NCBI GenBank assembly: GCA_018389105.1 | Contig: JACATO010002187.1 | Span: 894,001-958,000 of the forward strand | Reading direction: 5' to 3' | Origin: Nautilus pompilius | Taxonomy: Eukaryota; Mollusca; Cephalopoda; Nautilida; Nautilidae | Length of the DNA stretch: 64,000 bases | Shown: positions 26,118 through 32,800 of the stretch, one piece after another | How positions within the stretch are numbered: position 1 is the first letter of the stretch | How the letters are laid out: every line of letters begins with the position of its first letter | Notes under the pieces: generated by a model | The model's database searches: none | Seen by the model: the letters and a program-made list of their open reading frames with translations, nothing else | What the model was told of the DNA's origin: nothing | Made by a program: the position numbers and the translations under genes

Positions 26118-26657
26118 GCGCCCGGGCATTGGCTTCATCTCATCGTTAGAAGTAAAGTTTCGCCCCTGGGTGGGCAAACAATTCGGAAATTAGACAGAGA
26201 ACTGAAGGTCTTTCCCGAACAGGTAGGTTAACGCCAGGAGGAGTCGAAGCCCTGCACAACAAAGGAACCCGTTGTAAAGGTGGTGGGGGGGGGGAGTTGA
26301 GCCCTTTTTTTAAAAATGTTATCCCTGTTAACCCTCGTCCTACAACATCAACAGGGTTCTTCTTTCTTTTACCGTTTTGAGGGACGGACGGACGGACTCC
26401 CGCCCCTTCTGCCCGGAGCAAGCCAACCGTGACATCTCCTTTGATCCTCCAACTTACGGGGAAAGTCAGCAGCATGAATCAGACCAGCTTTTCCAAAATA
26501 AGGGATGCTCACTTGAAAAAGAGGGTGGGGGAGGCGAAGGCGGGCAGGGGGGGGGGGGGGTGGAGGCAGTTTTCCCCGCCTCCCGCCCTTCCTTTTACCT
26601 GTTAACGCTACTACGAAACCGCGACTCCTCCGCACTCCTTTTTGCCGCCGCCGCCAT
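672..26657 (-). CDS. TEDC2-like gene (split, nine exons assembled, 3' end not resolved)
   Basis: Coding exons in transcription order: 26657-26599, 25996-25898, 15161-15108, 14056-13995, 12688-12615, 5544-4850, 2970-2841, 2507-2399, 782-672. Each has AG/GT borders and the phases join without a break, giving about 464 residues so far. The N-terminus has a helical stretch ending LESTRRDCKELLKKW, then LADQLLLKAEKTRGI. A long basic Lys/Ser/Asn-rich low-complexity middle follows, and the end has helical segments (KIPNKLYQLVRKNVKLKQQ; KRKLEFLLTTFHNLNAELK). This order, the spacing of Cys-x-x-LL-x-x-W and Lys-Ala-x-x-x-Arg-Gly-Ile, and the length resemble tubulin epsilon and delta complex protein 2 of vertebrates (about 430 residues), from memory of that family. 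TEDC2 acts with TEDC1 and delta/epsilon-tubulin in centriole triplet stability. The exon chain is well supported; the family name is an inference without a search. It starts 74 bp from the SAFB start on the opposite strand. Confidence 0.6.
783..2398. other. Intron 8 of the TEDC2-like gene
   Basis: About 1.6 kb of AT-rich DNA with homopolymer runs and no coding or transposon sequence that I recognise. A (GA)n run near 2534-2549 lies in the next exon-flanking intron. Confidence 0.4.
2399..2507 (-). CDS. TEDC2-like exon 8
   Basis: The acceptor is a T-run plus AG at 2508. The donor chosen is TCTG|GTATCT, phase 1. It encodes SQSGTDQCPLLKVYSLKEKY followed by DGLMDLLSSMKLEFTS. If the donor is not used, the frame runs on to a TAA at 2345-2343, which would make this the last exon. 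The splice is preferred because the next exon matches in phase and adds TEDC2-like helical sequence. Confidence 0.6.
2841..2970 (-). CDS. TEDC2-like exon 7
   Basis: A 130-base exon between CTTGTAACAG and ACT|GTAAGT. It encodes a basic helical stretch (KDLKIPNKLYQLVRKNVKLK, then QQVEKSLEKQ) with phase 2 in and 0 out, matching exons 6 and 8. Confidence 0.72.
3457..4782 (+). mobile_element. mariner (D34D) element, copy 1
   Basis: Terminal inverted repeats are nearly identical: left CGAGGTGTAGTCAAAAAGTA, right (reverse complement) CGAGATGTAGTCAAAAAGTA, both continuing into TCCRACCTT. TA dinucleotides flank both ends (3455-3456, 4783-4784), the mariner target duplication. The 1326-bp length is that of a full mariner. 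It sits in an intron of the minus-strand gene on the opposite strand. A second mariner with related ends is at 10745-12051. Confidence 0.93.
3664..4709 (+). pseudogene. mariner transposase, copy 1 (broken, catalytic Asp lost)
   Basis: The frame starts without an ATG (upstream TGA) and covers the HTH domain: RIEQRYCIKFCQKLGD, then QIKEWYNRFKDGRTSV and the PSTSRN linker. The WVPHEL-equivalent region reads KFVPKLLS and the first catalytic Asp is in TGDETW (near 4131). Around the T-run at 4262-4270 the frame shifts. HDNAPAH, carrying the second Asp, is read in another frame near 4410. The third Asp position is Asn in LCNFWLFPK (codon AAC 4515-4517). The protein cannot be active. The C-terminal region continues to about 4709. 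Confidence 0.9.
4850..5544 (-). CDS. TEDC2-like exon 6 (long basic middle)
   Basis: A 695-base exon, open throughout, from acceptor TTTTTTAAAG at 5545 to donor TTG|GTAGGT at 4849. It encodes 231 residues rich in Lys, Ser, Asn and Arg with no predicted globular fold, as expected for a linker in a centrosomal protein. The open frame this long inside AT-rich intron DNA is strong evidence for an exon. In the unspliced frame it hits a stop just past the donor. Confidence 0.8.
5690..7012 (-). mobile_element. Unclassified repetitive element flanked by long inverted repeats
   Basis: A ~130-bp segment at about 5695-5830 (plus) reappears in inverted orientation at about 6885-7010. Shared blocks include TTTTTGCCTATCACGTCA and ACTAATTT(T)GGGG. 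Between them lies a minus-strand coding remnant of a multicopy animal protein family (next entry). A diverged direct duplication of about 70 bp (sharing ATTTAGAATACCAT) lies at about 5890-5945 and 6050-6105. The layout suggests a DNA transposon with long terminal inverted repeats and an internal deletion. The exact ends and any target duplication could not be fixed. A Tigger inserted 40 bp to its right. Confidence 0.6.
6150..6890 (-). pseudogene. Fragment of a multicopy GERFHQDI-type protein (unclassified)
   Basis: The minus strand reads, in order: DLKMVDFLLGQQGGYTKYPR, FLCLWDSRAK, PLVDWVKIIFPPLHIKLGLM, then after a frameshift near 6600 RPQIRKLMRDQHF, NSFVDVVKNFLGNKKAENYK, MSIKVHFLNSRLDKFPENLG and DEQGERFHQDIQTMEE. 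A stop follows, then YQGRWD-like and MADYCWSIKRD sequence near 6260-6170. I recognise this as a protein family found in many copies in arthropod and some other animal genomes. Its biochemical role is not known to me. It is 5'-truncated here, beginning at the inverted-repeat border, and has a frameshift and an in-frame stop. Confidence 0.75.
7055..9948 (+). mobile_element. Tigger/pogo element, near full length
   Basis: Ends are CAGGTATCTCCCAGGTTGCG on the left and, inverted on the right, CAGGCATCCCCCACGTTACG, with TA on both sides (7053-7054, 9949-9950). The 2894-bp length suits an autonomous Tigger. It carries a broken transposase in the plus orientation. It lies between exons 5 and 6 of the minus-strand gene and right beside the inverted-repeat element. 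Confidence 0.9.
7960..9630 (+). pseudogene. Tigger transposase (TIGD1-like, broken)
   Basis: The N-terminal CENP-B-type HTH starts near 8020 (GITLDIKLDVLRWFDAG) and continues to ASKGWFERF, where a TAA at 8394 and a frameshift near 8440 break it. The DDE domain follows: first Asp in VYNVDETRLFWKR, second in MLLLDNAPSHT (near 8870). After a shift near 8935 the third is in LKPIDKGVIANLKAYY. A TAG at 9115-9117 and a TAA at 9343 interrupt the C-terminal part, which ends with the DNPNRERNIKVARAI / TLDELF type tail. All three acidic residues remain, so the copy decayed by frame breaks rather than by catalytic change. Sequence before about 7960 is probably 5' non-coding. Confidence 0.88.
9949..10744. 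other. Intron spacer between Tigger and mariner copy 2
   Basis: About 800 bp of AT-rich DNA with a poly(A) run at 10024-10036 and a short (GA)n near 10413. I see no gene or clear repeat family here. Confidence 0.4.
10745..12051 (+). mobile_element. mariner (D34D) element, copy 2
   Basis: Ends are CGAGGTCTGTCGAAAAAGTA on the left and CGAAATCTGTCGAAAAAGTA on the right (inverted), then TCCGAC. TA flanks both sides (10743-10744, 12052-12053). The length is 1307 bp. The terminal repeats differ from copy 1 by several bases and the transposases diverge, so the copies belong to related but distinct subfamilies, not to a recent duplication. Confidence 0.93.
10943..11965 (+). pseudogene. mariner transposase, copy 2 (frame-broken, catalytic triad kept)
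   Basis: The start is near MMTEHVEQ with an in-frame TGA at 10966; a TAA at 11029 and a shift precede QIKEWYNRFKDGRTSVERDK. The frame 11053-11712 covers the HTH domains, KFVPKLLSQEQQ and the first Asp in VITGDETWVYGYD. A shift near 11457 moves the rest to another frame. The second Asp is in DHDNAPAHSS and the third in LSDFWLFPK (GAC 11787-11789). Unlike copy 1, all three Asp residues are present. Stops and shifts make it inactive. Confidence 0.9.
12615..12688 (-). CDS. TEDC2-like exon 5
   Basis: A 74-base exon, acceptor TTTTGTAG, donor AAG|GTACAC, reading FRLDLNLADQLLLKAEKTRG then IQNK. The helical LADQLLLKAEKTRGI stretch is one of the two pieces that suggested TEDC2. Confidence 0.68.
13995..14056 (-). 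CDS. TEDC2-like exon 4
   Basis: A 62-base exon, acceptor TTCTTTTAG, donor CG|GTAATA, reading PKTNKSAPVKYSNMQENSVS. It has no recognised motif. The phase (2 in, 1 out) fits both neighbours; the other frames stop early. Confidence 0.6.
14790..14925 (-). repeat. Possible tRNA-derived SINE
   Basis: This patch is more GC-rich than its surroundings. The minus strand contains GAGTTTAAATCCTGG (14865-14879), close to a tRNA B box, preceded at about the right distance by a T-x-GGCCAAGTGCC A-box-like stretch. A poly(A) tail and target duplication were not found, so this is weak. Confidence 0.25.
15108..15161 (-). CDS. TEDC2-like exon 3
   Basis: A 54-base exon between TTTTTACAG and AT|GTAAGT, reading KTSRQKLTNQYDGRIQN. 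It is too short to stand alone, but both splice sites are strong and its phase joins exon 2 across a 10.7-kb intron loaded with mobile DNA. Confidence 0.65.
15162..16222. other. AT-rich part of intron 2, nothing recognised
   Basis: About 1 kb between exon 3 and the first inserted element, with no open frame or repeat that I can name. Confidence 0.4.
16223..17789 (+). mobile_element. Tigger/pogo-like element, internally deleted
   Basis: Both ends read CAGTACACCCT(T/C)GAT in inverted orientation and are flanked by TA (16221-16222, 17790-17791). At 1567 bp it is about half the size of an autonomous Tigger and lacks the HTH-coding part, so it is a deletion derivative. It lies in intron 2 of the minus-strand gene. 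Confidence 0.85.
16436..17400 (+). pseudogene. CENP-B/jerky-type DDE transposase fragment
   Basis: It starts inside the DDE domain: GTKKAKDRVTVVLACNADGS, then LRPLVIGHVKNPRCFKN. After a frameshift near 16690 it reads HILLILENASSY, where the usual Asp of the LLLDN motif is Glu. It continues, in another frame, as TSHLQPLYASIIKNFKAYFR, where the usual Asp after QPL is Tyr. The C-terminal SWNAVTPSTIVHCWQHT is well kept. With two of the catalytic positions changed and the N-terminus missing it is dead. Confidence 0.85.
17792..18546. other. Intron DNA before the viral remnant
   Basis: AT-rich. From about 18200 two overlapping plus frames (18104-18520, 18235-18468) may be a decayed upstream part of the viral polymerase gene, because they lead directly into it. 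I cannot match them to a motif. Confidence 0.3.
18547..21900 (+). pseudogene. L: Endogenous mononegavirus L (polymerase) gene remnant
   Basis: Successive plus frames, broken by stops and shifts, follow the order of a non-segmented negative-strand RNA virus L protein. The first (18547-19095) has QGDNQ (18637-18651), the motif C catalytic core, then KPEETWFS and ISAYFSSGVA typical of the polymerase domain. The next pieces are RLDKICIDYYTNSF (19483-19734) and the capping-domain region 19919-20119, with MAHRLHG carrying the HR dipeptide at 20087-20092. A TGA at 20117 precedes frame 20123-20665. Weaker pieces continue to about 21900. The family is not resolved; arthropod-associated mononegaviruses are the likeliest relatives. 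No nucleoprotein, glycoprotein or methyltransferase end was recognised. It lies in intron 2 of the minus-strand host gene, on the opposite strand. Confidence 0.85.
22418..22423 (+). promoter_or_regulatory. TATA box of the hAT element
   Basis: GGCTATAAATGCC stands in the GC-richer leader, about 190 bp inside the left terminus and about 350 bp before the coding part. It is probably the element's own promoter; this is an inference from position. Confidence 0.35.
22768..24880 (+). pseudogene. hAT transposase, ZBED5-like (broken)
   Basis: An N-terminal BED-type region near 23050-23200 reads KRNWNEEYIKYGFFLP then RAQCMFC, a degenerate zinc finger. The frame 23244-23900 holds the start of the RNase H-like domain, with FIALQFDETKDIKNNAQL (first Asp) and CVAVTTDGAAAMVG. 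Then HCCLHWEALASKKL leads to a TAG at 23898. Further frames give HSEVQWLSCGRALERV, DDLWLAKLCYMTSIFEHLN and, near 24720, FLSEQGFSTLVELETKK, the hAT dimerisation region. Stops at 23898, 24118 and 24356 and a shift near 24750 inactivate it. ZBED5-type proteins are domesticated or decayed hAT transposases in many animals. Confidence 0.85.
25221..25562. repeat. Tandem triplication, 114-bp unit, spanning a hAT end
   Basis: Three copies start at 25221, 25335 and 25449, each opening with ACAGTGAAATAGTTTAAGAA. The unit contains the last ~26 bp of the hAT terminus plus ~88 bp of flank. The first two copies look identical by eye; the third has a few changes near its end (AAAAGTGG, AACAAAA). Because 114 is divisible by three, the minus strand shows an open frame (25109-25594) with a 38-residue repeat, which I take as a by-product, not a gene. 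Confidence 0.95.
25563..25897. other. Intron 2 stretch between the tandem array and exon 2
   Basis: The part at 25600-25790 is of mixed composition, unlike its AT-rich neighbours, and includes (GCCA)n at 25768-25785. It may be a fragment of a dispersed repeat; I cannot name it. Confidence 0.3.
25898..25996 (-). CDS. TEDC2-like exon 2
   Basis: The acceptor is TTGTAG after a (TTG)n tract and the donor is TG|GTAGGT. The 99 bases encode a helical segment, LQLMFVDIRDSVQVKKHQ followed by LESTRRDCKELLKK. Codon use and GC content are higher than in the flanking DNA. Its phase (1 base in, 2 out) matches exons 1 and 3. Confidence 0.7.
26000..26115. repeat. (CAA)n and (AAT)n microsatellites
   Basis: About seven CAA units at 26000-26022 form the pyrimidine-rich (TTG)n tract before the exon 2 acceptor on the minus strand. 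An A-run and about 24 AAT units follow at 26038-26115. Confidence 0.95.
26599..26657 (-). CDS. TEDC2-like exon 1 (start codon)
   Basis: ATG at 26657-26655 starts MAAAAKRSAEESRFRSSVN and ends in phase 2 at an AG|GTAAAA donor. The short Ala-rich start inside a CpG-rich region, and the exact phase match to the next exon, support it. No upstream in-frame ATG was preferred. Confidence 0.7.
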
Positions 26658-26731
26658 CGAGCCGTCACAACGAGACGGGCGACCTCCATCCGGGCTCTTC
26701 CGCGATATTTTGGCCCGCTCGTGCGAAAAAC

Positions 26732-26872
26732 ATGGCGAATGCTTCTGTGGAAGGGTCTGCGGTGGGAAAGAAACTGGTGGAGTTGCGGGTCGTCGACCTC
26801 CGGGCCGAGCTCGAAAACCGGGGACTGGAAAAGAACGGTGTAAAGGCCGTTTTGATCGAGCGTCTGGAAAAG
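26732..26872 (+). CDS. SAFB: SAFB exon 1 (start codon, SAP domain)
   Basis: ATG at 26732 begins [19 protein letters not shown]. The 47 codons hold nearly the whole SAP helix-turn-helix and end in phase 0 at AAG|GTATGT. The vertebrate gene has an exon break at the same point of the SAP domain (after ERLKK). Confidence 0.93.
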
Positions 26873-29800
26873 GTATGTCGGACCCCGTCGGCCCCTGCTC
26901 GCGTGCGTTGGCCTTTAGCACTGGCTGGCGTCGTCGTCGTCGTCCTTGTCGGTCGGTCGGTCGGGGGCTCGTCACTACAGAACCCTCGGCCGCGGTATTC
27001 CCATCGTTGAAATGCTGGGATTTGTTTCAGAATTTCCCTCCCCACCCCCGCCCCGGATTTTAACCTTATTCACAGGCTCCCACACCGATGCAGACCGTAC
27101 GATGCGTAACGTCGGTTTGCTCTCCTTTTTTTTTTTTTTTTTTTCTTGTTCTTGAAGTAGCCGCCATTTTGGATAACCATGCAGCCGAATGAATGGCGTA
27201 GATGTTTATGGTGGATTAAACTGCTTATCAAAGAGTGCGGTTGGCGAGTCCCTGATCAACCCGGACTTCAGTCATTGCCGATTGTCTAACCCCGGCCCGT
27301 GTCCAGCAGGCATCCGTGGGGGTCGGAAACTACCAATGCGTTTTCAGTCCGTCCGTCCGTCAATCATGGTAGCGATAATATTCACAGTACTGGCTTTAAC
27401 TTGCCTGTTGTTTAACCATCGAAACTAAAAGATTTACTTATGCAAATACTACCACTACTACTACTACTACGGTTTTTCGTAAGCAACAACTCACTAACTA
27501 AATTTAAAATGGGATGATCAATTACCATATATTATCGTAGGTATTTTGTTGTTGTTGTTGTTTTTTTTTTTTTTAGATAATTTCATTTTCGCAACACAAC
27601 TACGAATATAATTTTTTTTTATTTCTGTGTACCGAATGTTTAATATTTTAAAGAGGTTTTTTGGTTGTTTAATATTACAATATTACAGCCAACAGCAGCA
27701 GTAACTAAAGAAATATTTTGCAAAGAAAAAAATTTTAAGTGAAATTTAAAATGTTTACTCTGCATTATTTTATTTGTTAAAAAATATATATATAAATATA
27801 AATATTATATTTTAATTTATATAGTGAAAGTTTTCTTTATTTGCAAATTTTCCCGAGCGAAAATGCATTAGTGCCACAATATCCATTCAGAAAATGTTCA
27901 ACTTCCTCCACAGCAGAAGTTGTGAAATAGAAAAAATTTTTTCAGATAACAGCATTTATGGAATATGGTACTGTCGAGCATTCTTACATTACATAATTTT
28001 TAATTACAGTGTCTGAATATCTACAGAGTACATGTTGGGTTGGGAAATATATGGGGAGCATTCAAATAAAACTTGGCTGAAACAATTGTTAATTGTCTCC
28101 AGCATGTCAGTAAAGATGCTAATGGCTTGGTAAATGGTAAATAGTTGCGTATTTATTTTGTACACTGAAATAGTGTTGAAAAATATTTAAACCTAAACAA
28201 AAATTAGATAACGTAAACAGCGGTCAACTAAGGGCATAACTTAACATAAAATAATATATATTATTGTCTTAAGAGAAAAAGAACCAGTACTAAACTGAAA
28301 TCAGTGTATATGGTTATCAGCTAAATGAATGTAAGGAACTAACCAGTGTGTCAGTATTAAAAGTAATTCAAACAGTTGCACTCAAAATTAGGGTATGCTA
28401 TACTAGAGCATCGGGCTTCCCAAATTCAGTCAGTCCCTTTAAATTCTCTTAAAGAGCATCAAATTATGACACTAATTGATTCTATGATGTGGAATATTTA
28501 TTGTATCATTAAAATTGCAATGTGTTACCAGCTTCTACTGTCTTATATTAGAATTTTGGAATGTATGAGCAACAAATAGTTTAACTATTATATCAAATTT
28601 TGTAATTAATTTTGTCTCTGCATAGTATAAAACTGCAAAGTAATTTTTCATAATTAAGCCTCATCTGAGTTAATAAGATACTCCTATTTTAAAAAATCAT
28701 AAGAGGATGTTACTGACTGAATAAAGCATGAGTGGTATTGCTAGTTTGCCCCTCCCACATACATTATATTCCTGCAGTAAAACTAAACTGTACATTTGTC
28801 TCCAGTTGAAGAAACTTCCTGTCACACTTTATGGTTCAGAAATTGAGTGTTTTCAGTTATAGAAAAATGGATAGCAAAATTCATCAAACGTAGGAATGGC
28901 TTTGCTGTGAAGCTGATGAATTAGCATAAGTTTGTTGTAAATTATGCATTACTTATGAAGATAAGATTATATACTCAATTTCTATAGCATGCTAATTTTG
29001 TTCTCCCTTAAAAAGATCAGTGTTGGCAAATGTGCCAGAAGTGCAGAATTTGCTGTTGATAAATCATTAATAGTTGGTGAGCTAATAAAGATTGCATATA
29101 TGCTGGATAAAGGAGCATTGTTTTTCACTAAATTTTCCTCAATTGATGATTTAGTAAAGAAAAACTTGGTTCATTTAGGAAGTATATATTTGACAAAGCG
29201 AAGTGTAATGACCTTATTGTTTTTATTGGAGAAAAGGTGGAATCTGAACCTGCAAAACTAATTTGCATGGAAAGTGCTTTTCTGTACTTATAGATTCTTT
29301 TGGATGAAGAATGTAATTCATGATACTTCCCCACTGGACTGAAAGAAATGTTACACTAGGCATTATAGGAAGTGGGTATTACAAATTTGAATTTAAATAA
29401 ATTTTTTAAAAAGGGGCTAGTTTGCCTGCCTGTGAGGTGGTGATGTTATTGTTAATATGAGCAGCAAACTGACTGGGCCAGTTATTAAAGAATGATTTTA
29501 ATTCTGTTTCTTAAATCATACAAAATCATTGTGTGGATTTGGGTGCACATTTCCAAATTTTAATATTTTCTTGAAATGAAAAGGCATGTTGATATTGCTA
29601 ATCCATTTTCTGCTTTAAATTGGTACATGATAAATATTGCAGTGCAGTGTTACTGTGAACCTGAGTTTGAACAGTCTTGAAAACTACTTAAATTTTCATA
29701 ACTATTCTGTTCATTCCTCAGAGTGAAAATTTGAAAAAATGGATCATTAAAACAATCAAATGAAATAAGACAGTTGTGAAGTAAGTAGATATCTGGCATG

Positions 29801-32800
29801 TACCAATGGCTTTGATTCCATACAAGATAATTATGCAAAGAGGTCATCCCCATGCAACTTCTGTAAGATGATTATTTTTCCATTTGCTTGAAATCACGTA
29901 TTGGTTATTCTTTTTTATGCTAACAAAGCTATCACAGCAAATACAGTTATGTTGCACTTGAACTCCTGAAAGTGAGGGGGGGTAGAATGCTGGCTAAGTA
30001 AGGAAGATGATTGTGTAATGCCAGTAACTACAGCCACTACAAAAGTGCCTGATGCTCCTTGACTTGACCAACAACCTAATAAACCTATTATAAGCACCCA
30101 GTAGAAGTCTTCGCTTTTAGATGTGAAAGAAAAATCAAATATAGTACTAACATAGTAGACCAGCTCAAGAAAATTTGGTTTTTATAATGCTAGATAGATG
30201 TATCTTCAAGCCACCCAGAGTTTCACTTGGTCAGAGAAATCAAAGGAGATGTTGGTTATAAGACACTTTCATCTATTGGTCAGATTTGGTGACTACTTTT
30301 CTCCAATACAAAACAACTATAATTTTAATGAAGACAAAAAATATTTCGACAGAGTGAAACAATGTACAAATTGATGTGAGACATACTGAGCATGCTGAAA
30401 CAGATCTAATAGCAGTTTATTTTAAGAAATCCCTGCTAATTTCTTACTCATTTATTGGAAGGAACTGAGTTTCACTATAAGATATGATGTATAAATAAAT
30501 TGGGATAATTTAGTTCCAAAAAACACATCTGATGCTTTAATCATAATGCACTATAATTATCGATCCAGTAAAAGTTAGGTTAGTTTTTCTCATTTTGTGG
30601 TCATTGAAAATTAAAATATGTTCTTGAAAAGTTCTTGAATTTTTGGTTGGCCAATTCTGTGAATTCTGGTGAACATACACTAGGATTTTATGCTTCTGTC
30701 ATCACTCATTGACAATTTTAAAAAGAAAACATGAAATGCACTGTATGGTAGGTGGCCATTACATCGACTGCTTGTGTACAGTCAGCTTTCTTTGTAGCAC
30801 AAAAAAAAAACATTGCATAGTTTAGGGGAAAATTTAGAAATTGGGGTGGATGAAAAATTTGTGCTTGATTTTTAAACATGCAATAGCAAAATGTACATTG
30901 TCATAATATGATAAATCAACTCCTGTTGTGTATTTGTTGGCAATGTGCAAAACCAAAAACTAAACAGTTGTGTAAAGAACTTAATGCTTAGCAGACTGTT
31001 TTCAAGACAGTTTAAATAAACTAAGCTGCTATGCAGGTTGACTACATTATAAGGTGGTAGATAAAGTATGCCCAGGTGAAAGGACTACATTCATTGAAGT
31101 CAGTTTGTCTAAAATGACAATCTATATCTAGAAGGCATCATCAATTTTCGGAAGCATCTTAAAAAGAAAGTAAGCTTGTGGTACTTTACATAGCATTGGA
31201 TAAGAGTACTAACATCAGTGATACTACGTAGCTGCACGTTTTCGTTTAGGAATGAAAAAAGATTTCAAAATTTTTTAGAAACTACTTACTCTTAAACATT
31301 AAACTAAAGGAATTGACATCTTAATGCTGTTGCAATGGATGGTGCACAATCTATGATATGAGGTAAAACAGGCATGATGCTCTTAAACAAGAAAGTTGAA
31401 GATGAAAGTGTAGATATTCTTTACAACTGCATTATTCAGGAAGTCCTGAGGTTCAAATTGTAGTCAATTTAAGACTTGGAGAAATCTGAAGCTGAGCTTG
31501 GAGATGTCTACTTCACAGCAATTCTGAGGCAAGAAATTGCTGTATTTACTCAAAAGGGGGAAGACTTATCTTTGCTAAGCAATACTAAGTGGCTGTATAG
31601 CCTGGTGTTCTTAGTAGACAGTCATCTTAATGAACTGAATCTGAAGCTGCAAGGCTATGAAAAGTTTGCCCCTATTTGACATTGTGAAGTACTTGCAGAA
31701 AAAACTTGTACTGCATAAGAAGCTGATAGCCCATTTCTAGCTTAAAATAGCTTCTGGAAGAGGAAGTTTCAAACCTTTTATTGAACCAATTGAACTCGGG
31801 GTTGTGGAATTTCTGCCGAAAAAATTAGCTGGTGGTTCTTGGACATCAGTTCTGTGAGCATTTTTCAAGATCCTTTTAAATGTGATTTGAAAAGTACCTC
31901 ATTGACTTGCAGAATAGTGTAGAAAGTTGTGTTGTGAACAGTCTTGCACAGTTCTATAAAGGTCTTTCACAATCAACCTATTTTGCAATTCATCAGCACA
32001 CCTATTGAATGGCTTTTCTCTTTGGAATCTCACACTTGTGAGGAAATTTCCACCATGTACATCAATAAATCTAAGTTGAGATTAAAACTAATTGATCACT
32101 CAATTTTTAACATTTAACATTGTGGTATATTTAGAACCAGTGTTGCTACAAGTGATTACTGAGAAAAGAAAAATGCATAAGTCTCATACAGAAACTAGGT
32201 AAGTTTATTAAAATTTATTGGGTCTATATATAAAAGGGAGTTATGTTTTTTGGCCTGTTGCTTAATTTAGGTGAATTTCATTAAATGGCCCTCCTTGACT
32301 AAAACTTTGGGAATCCTTGGTCTAATCGACTGTCTTAGCCTGGCAGCAGAAGCAGCTTTCTCTGGGTACTTATTATAGAAAAAATAATTAACTATGCTAC
32401 TGGATTTGTACCACTTGTATCCTGAGAGGATTAAAATAACATTAATGCCTGAGAAATATGGCTATGATAGTCTTCTGCCACTAAAACTACTATAATAGTA
32501 CATTTTTTTAAAAATGTTTTCATCAGTATTCATCTCAGATTTATATTATAGTTTTATGAAAACATTCTTTGCAAACTTTGAAAATTACTTTTTTTCCAAT
32601 GCATTTTTATTTGTGTAATAAATTATATTAGCAATCAGGTGCTTGAGTCCTGCAAGGAGTTGATGTAATCTATACCAAAAAGAGCAACAGAAACCTGAAG
32701 AAACCACTGCAGCACAGAAAAAATGAAAGCTGTTGCTTGCTTGATTCATTGAGAATAAAAAGAGAGGGCAGAAGTTGAAAAAAACTGAAGCAGTTAGTTG

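Larger units (their letters stand above)
26200..27400. promoter_or_regulatory. CpG-rich island with bidirectional promoter
   Basis: This is the only strongly GC- and CpG-rich stretch in the window. It holds the first exons of both divergent genes. The 74 bases between the two ATGs (26658-26731) contain a GCGGAAGA ETS-like site on the minus strand and no TATA box. It very probably drives both genes as a shared housekeeping-type promoter. Confidence 0.75.

Noticed and set aside
26642-26731. In-frame extension upstream of the SAFB ATG
   Set aside because: It opens with TTG, not ATG, and overlaps the divergent gene's first exon; the MANASVEG start fits the family length.
26377-27063. 228-codon plus frame and overlapping minus frames in the CpG island
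   Set aside because: GC-rich DNA has few stops, so long frames arise by chance. The real starts are the two short first exons.
28989-29261. 90-codon plus frame in SAFB intron 1
   Set aside because: I tried to fit it to the hAT seen further right but found no motif; no splice-site support for an exon.
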